A program made the position numbers and the translations under genes. DNA of 8,072 nt. Source: CAZQCJ01 sp964591885 (GTDB lineage Bacteria; Patescibacteriota; Microgenomatia; PFEM01; JAPLYW01). The notes beneath the pieces were generated by a model, which saw only the letters and a list, made by a program, of their open reading frames with translations, was not told where the DNA came from and did no database searches. The stretch covers positions 1 to 8,072 of the forward strand of contig CAZQCJ010000051.1 in assembly GCA_964591885.1 (NCBI GenBank), in the 5' to 3' direction. Shown piece by piece: positions 1 to 6,432 of the stretch (positions are counted from its first letter, which is position 1; each line of letters starts with the position of its first letter).

Positions 1-12
1 TACTTCTTCAGA

Positions 13-1188
13 CTACGCCACCCAGTAGCCTCGAGTAAATAGAAGCAGGCAAAAGATAAGCAAAGGAATGGCTAGAATTGGATATAAAATTCTTAGCCAC
101 TTGTATTTTTCTGCCCAAAGGCTGAAAAGAATAAAAGCCGGGAACAAAACCAGAACAAAGCGCGGCATCGAGAGAAAAGTCCCGGTAAAAGTTGGCGTCA
201 GATAAGCCAAAGCCATAAAAATGAGATAAGAATACCAACGGCGGAGAAAAACAAAGACCCCTAAGAACAAAAAGCCAATCGCTGACAAAGATTCTAAGAT
301 AACGACAAAATAAATTAAAGTCCCCCTGTCAACAGTTACCAGCATTTTAAAATAGCGCCAGAAAACCTGATAAAGGAGAATCAGCTTTCCTGGGTCACGT
401 TCAGCCCCGAAAAAAGACTGAACATGAATAAACATTAAAGAATCATGACAAACAACAGATAAAAAGCGCATGTAGAACAAAAGCCCCAAGGGAATCAGCA
501 ATAAGAAAGATAAAGATTTTAGCAAATCATTTTTCTTAAGCTTGCTTTTCTGACTTTGAAACTGATTCCACCATTCAAAAGCTAAGGCCGGCAAGAGAAA
601 AATCCCCACCACTCTCGTGGCTGAAGCCAAGCCACCGCAAATTCCTGCCAACCACCAGCGTTTGTTTCTGGCGAAATAGAAACCAGCGACAATCAGCAGG
701 AAAAACAAAGCTTCGGTGTAAATCATGGAAAAGAAAAAGGCGGTGGGAAAAAGCAAAAGATAAACCAAGGCTCTTTTACTTATCCTCTCGGAAAAATCCA
801 TCTTTAAAAGCTTGTAAAAGAAAAACAAGCCTAAATAAAGACAAGCCAGATTGACCACCCAGCCTGTTAAAAGGGTTCGGTTGTTAAAAAGAGGAGAAAC
901 CAAAGCAACCAGTTTAGGATAAAGCGGGAAAAAAGCCTGTTGGTAAAGACCATAGCCTCTTCGGGCAATTTCAACGTAATGCATTCCGTCAAAATTAGCC
1001 CGGCTCCAAAGCCAAGAAGGGCTTAAGACCACATTTTTTTCAGTGTAAAGATATTCCCCACTGGTGGGGAAATATTTATTGCCTAGAAAAATAATTAAAA
1101 TCAAAGCCGCTTGCCAGATAATAAAAACCAAGCTGACAAACTTCAAGGTTTGCGAGTTTTTTTTAAACCACTTTTTGATAGACTTCAT
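13..1188 (-). CDS. PIG-V/Gpi18-like GT-C mannosyltransferase family membrane protein
   Basis: A complete 391-residue polytopic protein with a basic cytoplasmic start (KSIKKWFKK) and roughly ten hydrophobic segments. Landmarks fit the PIG-V/Gpi18-related family (COG5542-like). ANFDGMHYVEIARRGY (64-79) has the catalytic-loop Asp67, in the family's WD/FD..HY motif. It is followed by AFFPLYP (85-91), FPTAFFFSMIYTEALF (147-162), a Thr-Arg pair (191-192), MPRF (341-344) and the C-terminal RGYWVA typical of bacterial members. In eukaryotes PIG-V adds the second mannose of GPI anchors from dolichyl-phosphate-mannose. Bacterial members are presumed to use polyprenyl-phosphate sugars on surface glycans, and the sugar here is not known. 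The ATG at 1188 lies within the 3' end of the GT4 gene (26-base overlap, different frame), without a visible Shine-Dalgarno, so translation is probably coupled. The stop is TAG at 13-15; the last 12 bases of the window hold nothing recognisable. Confidence 0.9.
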   Translation of the reverse strand: MKSIKKWFKKNSQTLKFVSLVFIIWQAALILIIFLGNKYFPTSGEYLYTEKNVVLSPSWLWSRANFDGMHYVEIARRGYGLYQQAFFPLYPKLVALVSPLFNNRTLLTGWVVNLACLYLGLFFFYKLLKMDFSERISKRALVYLLLFPTAFFFSMIYTEALFFLLIVAGFYFARNKRWWLAGICGGLASATRVVGIFLLPALAFEWWNQFQSQKSKLKKNDLLKSLSFLLLIPLGLLFYMRFLSVVCHDSLMFIHVQSFFGAERDPGKLILLYQVFWRYFKMLVTVDRGTLIYFVVILESLSAIGFLFLGVFVFLRRWYSYLIFMALAYLTPTFTGTFLSMPRFVLVLFPAFILFSLWAEKYKWLRILYPILAIPLLIFCLLLFTRGYWVA

Positions 1189-2221
1189 AAGTTTTTTGGG
1201 CAGTTTTCTGCCAGTTAAATTTTTTAACTTGCTGAAAACCCTTTTCTCTTAATTCTTCTTTTCTTCTTAAGGCTTCAGCCAACCCTTTAATCATATCATC
1301 AATATCATTCGCTTCAACCATGATTGCCGCCTGGCCGCAAATTTCCGGCAAGCTGGAGACATTAGCTGCCACCACCGGGCAACCACAAGCCATGGCTTCC
1401 AAAACCGGCAAACCAAAGCCCTCGTAAAAAGAGGGCTGGCAGTAAACAGAGGCTAGATTATAAAGAGCAACCAAATCTTTATCAGGCAGCCAGCCCAAAC
1501 GGATAACCTTCTTATTTAATTTTAAAGAATTAATTAATTTTTTTATTTCTTTGTTTTCTGCCAGCTTTTCGTCAACAAAAGCCTTACCTACTAAAACCAA
1601 GCTTATCCTTTCTTTATTATTTTTATTAGCTTTATTAGTTTTATCAAATTTAGCAAAAGCTTTTATCAGGCCAGGAATGTTTTTGTTGTAATTAACATCA
1701 CCGACATAAAGGATAAAATTCTCTGGCAGCTGATATTTCTTTTTAAGATTATCTAAAGTTCTTTGATTAGTTATTGGCTTGAATACCTGGCTTGGAGCTA
1801 AAGGAACTACATAAATTTTTTCTTGGGGATAGTTTAAATATTTAACAATATCTCTCTTGGAATTCTCCGAGTCAGTAATAACTGCCTTCACGCTTTTTAA
1901 GGAAAACTTTTGGATTTGGAATTTAAGACTGCCTTTTATCCCTGGCGGATAATACTCAGGGAAAATCAAAGGGATGACATCATGAATGGTAACCACTGTC
2001 GGTTTGGCTTTTTTCAAAGGCAGAGTTAAGAAAAAAGGGTCAAAAAAAGGATAATGAATTAAGTCGTCATCTTCAATAATAGCCTTGTCTTCAACCAGCC
2101 GACAGAAAAAATCATTCGCAGACAGTAATCCCAGGGATTTAACCAACTGCTCGGTGTAGATTCCTATTCCCCGATAACGGTTCTCATTTTTTAAAGATGA
2201 AGTATTAATAGCGACTTTCAT
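1163..2221 (-). CDS. GT4 family (GT-B fold) glycosyltransferase
   Basis: A 352-residue cytosolic retaining glycosyltransferase. The N-terminal Rossmann half begins MKVAINTSSL, with the acceptor-side loop RGIGIYTEQL (17-26), VVTIHDVIPL (76-85) and DSENSKRDI (117-125). The C-terminal donor-binding half starts at FILYVGDVNYNKNI (169-182) and carries RLGWLPDKDL (241-250) and the EX7E signature E267-GFGLPVL-E275 followed by MACGCPVV. These are hallmarks of GT4 enzymes acting on NDP-hexoses, often mannosyl- or glucosyltransferases. The ATG at 2221 opens the first beta strand directly. It lies 30 bases after the GT2 stop; this A+T-rich gap has no clear Shine-Dalgarno or promoter. The gene's end overlaps the next gene by 26 bases. 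An oddity is a Lys/Asn-rich surface insertion (194-204) built from a 9-bp tandem repeat. It probably builds the cytoplasmic part of the same glycan as the GT2. Confidence 0.95.
   Translation of the reverse strand: MKVAINTSSLKNENRYRGIGIYTEQLVKSLGLLSANDFFCRLVEDKAIIEDDDLIHYPFFDPFFLTLPLKKAKPTVVTIHDVIPLIFPEYYPPGIKGSLKFQIQKFSLKSVKAVITDSENSKRDIVKYLNYPQEKIYVVPLAPSQVFKPITNQRTLDNLKKKYQLPENFILYVGDVNYNKNIPGLIKAFAKFDKTNKANKNNKERISLVLVGKAFVDEKLAENKEIKKLINSLKLNKKVIRLGWLPDKDLVALYNLASVYCQPSFYEGFGLPVLEAMACGCPVVAANVSSLPEICGQAAIMVEANDIDDMIKGLAEALRRKEELREKGFQQVKKFNWQKTAQKTYEVYQKVV
1199..1212 (-). other. Small hairpin ahead of the PIG-V-like start codon
   Basis: On the minus strand GGCAG, a four-A loop and CTGCC form a perfect 5-bp stem in the last codons of the GT4 gene, 10 bases before the ATG at 1188. 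It sits roughly where a Shine-Dalgarno would be expected, and none is seen. No U-run follows, so it is not an intrinsic terminator. A role in start-site exposure or coupling is conceivable, but the stem is short and may be chance. Confidence 0.35.
1613..1639 (-). repeat. Three-copy 9-bp in-frame tandem repeat in the GT4 gene
   Basis: Read on the minus strand, three consecutive 9-base units share the last seven bases (TAATAAA) and differ only in the first two: ACTAATAAA, GCTAATAAA, AATAATAAA. They encode TNK, ANK and NNK (residues 195-203), in a variable loop between VGDVNYNKN and SLVLVG of the GT-B fold. Unit length is a multiple of three, so gain or loss of a unit would keep the frame. Confidence 0.85.
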
Positions 2222-2251
2222 TTTAAATTTAGAAAAAACAAACTAGATTTA

Positions 2252-3058
2252 TCACCAATCCTTTCCTATGATTATTTTCTTTTTAGAAATTTTCATCTTT
2301 AAATATTTAACAAAAGCCCAAGCATGATGAAATCCGGAGAAAAAGGCAAAAACAAAACCCTGCCAGCTGTCCAGAAAACCTTTATGACGGAAAAAAAGCA
2401 AGAAAAAAGTCCTTTTGGGCCGAAAGATTAAATATTTTAACCAGTTTAAGGGGTTTAAGGAAACCTTGTTTTCTTTCATTTGCAGGGCTTCTAGAGTTGA
2501 ATAACGTCTCTCCCTCATTAAATAGCGGGAAAACTCCGGCGTGGCCCAGTGAATCAAATCATTTTTAAGCCAATCTGTTTTGCCTTTAACCGAGGGTTGT
2601 TGATGAACACTCTCTTCAGGGAGCAAAGCTCTGCCTTTTTTAAAAAGGCGTAAAACCGGATCAGGATATTGACCGCCTTTTCTAAGATAACGGCCGAGAA
2701 AGTAGTTTTTCCGAGGCAACCAATAAGCCTCTGGCTGACCGGGGAACCAGTTTTGAACTGTTTTGTTAATTTCCTTGGCTAACTCCGGACTGACTCTTTC
2801 ATCAGCATCCAGTAGAAAAATCCAATCGCCTGAACAAGCTTTAATGGCCACGTTTTTATTGCTATCAAAAAAAGTTTGTTTGGGAGTTTTGATAACCTTG
2901 GCCCCGAAACTTTTAGCAATTTCCCGGGTTTTGTCTTTTGAGGAATCATCAACCACAACTATCTCATCCGCCAGCTGGCGGACTGATTTCAAACAATCAG
3001 GTAAATTCTTTTCTTCGTTGTAAGTAATAATCGCCACCGAAATTTTAGCTTTATTCAT
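2252..3058 (-). CDS. GT2 glycosyltransferase, WaaE/KdtX-like
   Basis: A 268-residue GT-A-fold inverting transferase. Residues 6-40 form the N-terminal nucleotide-binding half: SVAIITYNEE (6-15), then DEIVVVDDSSKDKT (31-44). DSNKN (65-69) and the metal-binding DADE (84-87) complete the donor site. The C-terminal part (about 205-260) is basic and aromatic, with two hydrophobic stretches and an HKGFLDSWQG segment typical of WaaE/KdtX-like lipopolysaccharide-core enzymes, which probably hold it to the inner face of the membrane. In that group the usual motif is F.DG..G; here Gly is Ser231. The ATG at 3058 follows the stop of copy C by four bases and directly precedes the first beta strand. A TTG at 3115 in the same frame would add 19 residues but overlap copy C by 53 bases and is unlikely. 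There is no good Shine-Dalgarno, so re-initiation is probable. The sugar added is unknown. Nothing suggests a dolichyl-phosphate-mannose-synthase type. Confidence 0.92.
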   Translation of the reverse strand: MNKAKISVAIITYNEEKNLPDCLKSVRQLADEIVVVDDSSKDKTREIAKSFGAKVIKTPKQTFFDSNKNVAIKACSGDWIFLLDADERVSPELAKEINKTVQNWFPGQPEAYWLPRKNYFLGRYLRKGGQYPDPVLRLFKKGRALLPEESVHQQPSVKGKTDWLKNDLIHWATPEFSRYLMRERRYSTLEALQMKENKVSLNPLNWLKYLIFRPKRTFFLLFFRHKGFLDSWQGFVFAFFSGFHHAWAFVKYLKMKISKKKIIIGKDW

Positions 3059-3062
3059 TTTT

Positions 3063-4775
3063 TTAATTTTCTGTTTCCGCCATTTGAAAGGCAATCCCGC
3101 CTTGAGGAAACTCAATTGTTTTTACAATTTTTGCTGAAGCGGGGATTTCCCCTTCAACCCCAATTAACAGAGATTTTGGCTTATCTTTCAACTCCTCCCA
3201 ATCAAGGCTTTGAAAATGATACTTGCCGAAATGATAAACCGTCGAGTAATTAAATCTGTCCCTGGGCGTTAAGACAACTTCCTTTTGAAAAACCTCCGGC
3301 GGATATTTAAGGTAAAAGAGGAACAGAATATAGGGCTGGTCTAATCTTTCGGTCATATAAATGTTATCATACTCTCCTTCCGCTTGCTTAAGATAATCAA
3401 CTATCTCTTCAAAACCGTATTCCCAGGCAAAAGGATAAGTTTTGGGATAAGAAATATAATACTGGTAAAGATAACGGCTAATATTCCAAGGAATAAAAAC
3501 TAAAAGAAGCAGATAAAAGATAATTCTCAAGAGTTTACTTCTTTTTTTAAACCAAGCAAAAAGATTAAAAGCTCCGTAAGCAGAAATAATGACCAGCGGC
3601 ATAACCATCATATTGGCCCTTAAAGCCGAAGGTGATTGATAAGTCATGGCTGCCGCTATTGGCGCCAGCAACAACCAGAAAACAATCAAGGGCCAGCTTG
3701 AAGGTTTTTTAAGAAAAAGGTAGGCAAAACCAACAATCACAAAAAGAATGTCAAAATAATACATCTGGCCAACTTCTGGCACCCGGCTTCTGGCGATAGC
3801 ATCACCGAGGATAAAAAGAAAATTACCGTTAAAATGAGAAAGCCAGTTCTGGAAAAAAACCAATCCATAGGCCACCACCCGGTTATGAAGAAGCCTGACT
3901 AACAAAGCCCCGGGATTAGAATACTGGCCTCTCATTTCGTTTACCCGCCAAAAAGGGCCGCTATCGGAAAAGATACTGACACCGGCAAAACGGGATAAAC
4001 CGGCTGGTCCTAAAAAATCGATAATAAAAGGGAGTAAAGCCAGAACCCCAACCCCCGCACTAATAGCCATCCATTTAAGATTAGCTTTTAGAAAAACTTT
4101 CTTCCCATAAATGATAACCAAGCCGATAAAAAGCAAAGGGGTTATCAAACGAGTGCTGTGATAAGCATAAACAGAGATAACAAAAAATAAAACACTCGGC
4201 AACATATAGGAAAAACGATATTTAATTGCTTTGACAAAAAACCAAACACCAATCAAAGTGAAAACCGTGGCTACTCCGGCTTCCCAAGCGCCTCTGGCAA
4301 AGTGCAGGTGCCAGGGAGAAATGGCCAGGAAAAAGCCGCCTAGAAGCGACAAAGGATTAGTTAATCTCTTTTCATTAAAAAGGTCTCTGACTAAAAGCAT
4401 TAAAATAAAAACCGCTAAAGTTCCCAAAAGAGCGGCCGGTAAACGAACAGCCCAGACATTCAAACCCAAGAGTTTGACAAAAGGCAAAACCAAATAAACA
4501 TAAACACCAGGCTTGTAATCAGCAAAGGATTTAAAGTTAATCGGCCAAGATTGTCCGTGTTCATCTCGGCCTGTTTCAATTAAAGAATAAGCATTGTAGC
4601 CAAAAGCAGCTTCATCGGCATTAAAACCATGGGGATAATGATCTAAATTCCAGATTCTTAAAAAACCGGCCAAGAGAATAATCACTACCAGCAATCCCCA
4701 ACCCAGCTTGGAGTGATTTTTGACTGGCTTGATTTTCAAATGATTGTTAATCTTGAATTTATTTCCTTTTTTCAT
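3063..4775 (-). CDS. GT39-family (PMT/ArnT-like) membrane glycosyltransferase, copy C
   Basis: A complete 570-residue protein. A longer, Lys-rich cytoplasmic N-terminus (1-24) precedes the first helix (about 25-39). The first external loop has NADE (52-55), so the Trp of the WDE motif in A and B is Ala here, followed by GYNAYSLIETGRDE (59-72) and DYKPG (86-90). RLPAAL (111-116), SPWHLHFARGAWE (153-165) and RLLHNR (294-299) match the family and copy A. A hydrophobic core of about 12 segments runs to residue 432, then a soluble tail (449-570) containing WEYGFEE, QPYILFLFYLKYPP and SLLIGVEGEIP. Its ATG overlaps the stop of B in an ATGA (4772-4775), with GGAG five bases upstream, so the two are probably translationally coupled. 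Inferred role: transfer of a lipid-carried sugar at the outer membrane face. It may be a protein O-glycosyltransferase or a glycan-modifying enzyme; sequence alone does not decide. Confidence 0.94.
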   Translation of the reverse strand: MKKGNKFKINNHLKIKPVKNHSKLGWGLLVVIILLAGFLRIWNLDHYPHGFNADEAAFGYNAYSLIETGRDEHGQSWPINFKSFADYKPGVYVYLVLPFVKLLGLNVWAVRLPAALLGTLAVFILMLLVRDLFNEKRLTNPLSLLGGFFLAISPWHLHFARGAWEAGVATVFTLIGVWFFVKAIKYRFSYMLPSVLFFVISVYAYHSTRLITPLLFIGLVIIYGKKVFLKANLKWMAISAGVGVLALLPFIIDFLGPAGLSRFAGVSIFSDSGPFWRVNEMRGQYSNPGALLVRLLHNRVVAYGLVFFQNWLSHFNGNFLFILGDAIARSRVPEVGQMYYFDILFVIVGFAYLFLKKPSSWPLIVFWLLLAPIAAAMTYQSPSALRANMMVMPLVIISAYGAFNLFAWFKKRSKLLRIIFYLLLLVFIPWNISRYLYQYYISYPKTYPFAWEYGFEEIVDYLKQAEGEYDNIYMTERLDQPYILFLFYLKYPPEVFQKEVVLTPRDRFNYSTVYHFGKYHFQSLDWEELKDKPKSLLIGVEGEIPASAKIVKTIEFPQGGIAFQMAETEN

Positions 4776-6430
4776 AATGTCTCCACGACTCTAAAAGCCA
4801 CTTGGTTGTTTAAAAATTTTATTTCCTCCAAGATTCTTTGTTGGTCATAATCAATTTTTTCCAAAGGAATTTCCCTTTCTGTTCCGATTAACAGAGTTTT
4901 ACTTAAATTCTTGTCGCCATCAAAGGAAATCGAGCGGAATTCAACATTGTCCAGTTTCTCCACTCTACCTACGTCGCCAGATAAACTCTCGCTTAACCAG
5001 GCTTTGGCTTGATAATCACTCGGTGAATATTTTCCATAGAAAAGCCAGTAAATATAGGGCTGGCCGTATTCAGAAGTAAAAATAATTTTCTCATAATTGT
5101 TTCTTAACGGATAAACTTTTTGAATAACCTCTTTGTAACCATACTGCCAATCCTTGCTTGACTGCAAGGGATAATGGTAAAAATACTGGTCAAGATAATA
5201 AGCTGCGGAAAAAAGATAAACTACTGCCAAAAATAAAGAAAGGCAACAGGAAAAAAGTTTTGAGTGTTTTTTTAACCAAAGGAAAATCTGGTAAAAACCA
5301 CAGCCAATCAAAATCATCAGAGGCAAAACCATATTTAAAGAGCGAACCCCCTGAATTGAATCTCTGGTAATAGCTGCTGGCAAAGGGGCAATAAAAAGCC
5401 AGAACCAGATAAATCTACTTTCTTTTTTATTAAGCCTGATAAGAAAATAGGCACCCAAAAGCAAAAGGAAAAAATCAAACAAATATAAAACGCCGGCATA
5501 GGGAGGCCCGTGCCTTAAGCTACTCCAATCACCTTCAAAAAACAAAAAGCGCCCGGAAAAATGATTGAAATATTTTTCCATAAACCTCGTGGCAAAAGAC
5601 AAACCCTCGCTATGAAATAAATTAAAATAAAGCATATTGTCTTCATCAACATTTAAAAGATGCTGAACTTCATTTTGGGCCCTGGGATAGGAAAAAAGAC
5701 TCATTGTTCCCAGTCTGCCTCCGCCACCGCTTAAAATCGCCAACAAGCTGGGCAAGGCAATAAGAAAAAGCAAAAACAAACTGATAACAATATTTTTTAT
5801 GGCTATTTTTTTTATCTTCTTAAAGAAAAAGATTAAAAGTCCTAAAAGAAATAAAGGAGTAAAAACTTTACTGCCTTGATAAGACAAAAAGGATAAGCCA
5901 AAAGCGATTGCCGACGGATAAAGATAGCCTGGTTTCTTTTCTGTTTTCAAAAAAAATAAAAAGCCTAGCAAAACCAAAAATAAAGTCAGATTGGCTTCCC
6001 AGCCGCCTCGGGAAAAATGCATTGCCCAAGGGGACATGGCTAAGGCAAAACCAATAAACAAAGACAAAGGTTTCTTTTTAAACAAAAGCAGAGAAATTTG
6101 ATAAAGCAGCCAGACAGAGGCAATCCCTGTCAGAGCTGAAGGAAATCTGACCGCCAATTCATTTAAACCAAAAATCGCTACTGAAGGAACGGTCAAGTAG
6201 ATATAAAGACCCGGCTTATAATCACCAAAAGACTTGAAAATCAAAGGCAAAAAACTGCCGTACTCATCTTTGCCGGTTTTTAAAATTGAATAGGCATTAT
6301 AAACAATGGCTGTTTCGTCCCATTGAGTTGAAGGTGGAACAGTGGTTATCTGATAAAAACGTAAGAAAGCAGCTAAAGATAAAATAATAATTAAAAGATA
6401 ATAATTCTTTAGAAACTTCTTTAGCCCCAT
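4772..6430 (-). CDS. GT39-family (PMT/ArnT-like) membrane glycosyltransferase, copy B
   Basis: A complete 552-residue protein, a normal length for the family. It has a basic N-terminus, a first helix (about 11-27), then QWDE (36-39) with the probable catalytic Asp38, the NAYSILKTGKDE loop, and GDYKPG (69-74). Next come RFPSAL (95-100), SPWAMHFSRGGWE (133-145), roughly a dozen membrane segments, and a soluble tail from about 427 beginning DWQYGYKE. It is a paralogue of A and C. The ATG at 6430 lies 2 bases after the stop of A and there is no in-frame alternative upstream. The nearest purine-rich Shine-Dalgarno-like stretch (6446-6454) is about 15 bases away, so re-initiation after A is likely. 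A loop that reads RL.HN(K/R) in A and C reads NLFHSE (270-275) here, keeping the His but swapping a base for an acid. This copy may therefore use a different donor or acceptor. Exact substrates are unknown. Confidence 0.94.
   Translation of the reverse strand: MGLKKFLKNYYLLIIILSLAAFLRFYQITTVPPSTQWDETAIVYNAYSILKTGKDEYGSFLPLIFKSFGDYKPGLYIYLTVPSVAIFGLNELAVRFPSALTGIASVWLLYQISLLLFKKKPLSLFIGFALAMSPWAMHFSRGGWEANLTLFLVLLGFLFFLKTEKKPGYLYPSAIAFGLSFLSYQGSKVFTPLFLLGLLIFFFKKIKKIAIKNIVISLFLLFLIALPSLLAILSGGGGRLGTMSLFSYPRAQNEVQHLLNVDEDNMLYFNLFHSEGLSFATRFMEKYFNHFSGRFLFFEGDWSSLRHGPPYAGVLYLFDFFLLLLGAYFLIRLNKKESRFIWFWLFIAPLPAAITRDSIQGVRSLNMVLPLMILIGCGFYQIFLWLKKHSKLFSCCLSLFLAVVYLFSAAYYLDQYFYHYPLQSSKDWQYGYKEVIQKVYPLRNNYEKIIFTSEYGQPYIYWLFYGKYSPSDYQAKAWLSESLSGDVGRVEKLDNVEFRSISFDGDKNLSKTLLIGTEREIPLEKIDYDQQRILEEIKFLNNQVAFRVVETL
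4781..4784 (-). promoter_or_regulatory. Ribosome binding site of GT39 copy C
   Basis: On the minus strand GGAG sits five bases before the ATG at 4775, inside the last codons of copy B. It is the only clear, well-spaced Shine-Dalgarno sequence among the six genes. Together with the ATGA overlap it fixes the start of copy C and suggests translational coupling with copy B. Confidence 0.7.
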
Positions 6431-6432
6431 AT

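Noticed and set aside
8..238. Plus-strand open frame of 76 codons
   Set aside because: Antisense to the conserved 3' half of the PIG-V-like gene; no recognisable protein features and no ribosome binding site.
1064..1252. Plus-strand open frame of 62 codons
   Set aside because: Antisense across the GT4/PIG-V-like junction, low-complexity product, no support as a gene.
1417..1437. Inverted repeat with 7-bp arms (AGCCCTC/GAGGGCT) and a 7-base loop
   Set aside because: It lies inside the GT4 codons for the conserved PSFYEGFG catalytic motif, so protein constraint explains it. The minus-strand copy has no following U-run to make a terminator.
2633..2649. Near-perfect palindrome with 8-bp arms (GCCTTTTT/AAAAAGGC)
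   Set aside because: Within the GT2 gene, encoding LFKKG from T- and A-rich codons. The one-base centre leaves no good loop and there is no terminator or operator context.
2763..3023. Plus-strand open frame of 86 codons
   Set aside because: Exact antisense of the GT2 catalytic domain; the minus-strand frame is clearly the coding one.
2252..3058. GT2 protein as a polyprenyl-phosphate-mannose/glucose synthase feeding the GT-C enzymes
   Set aside because: The VVDDSS/DADE layout, the HKGFLDSWQG-like C-terminus and the absence of a GtrB-like pair of C-terminal membrane helices fit the WaaE/KdtX-like group better than a DPM1 or GtrB-type synthase.
3059..3115. TTG at 3115 as an extended start of the GT2 gene
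   Set aside because: It would overlap copy C by 53 bases and add 19 residues before the first beta strand that match nothing in the family. The ATG at 3058 fits the family start and a 4-base gap.
4231..4497. Plus-strand open frame of 88 codons
   Set aside because: Antisense of GT39 copy C; its Lys-rich composition is a by-product of T-rich hydrophobic codons on the other strand.
5158..5370. Plus-strand open frame of 70 codons
   Set aside because: Antisense of GT39 copy B with a Lys-rich product; a shadow frame.
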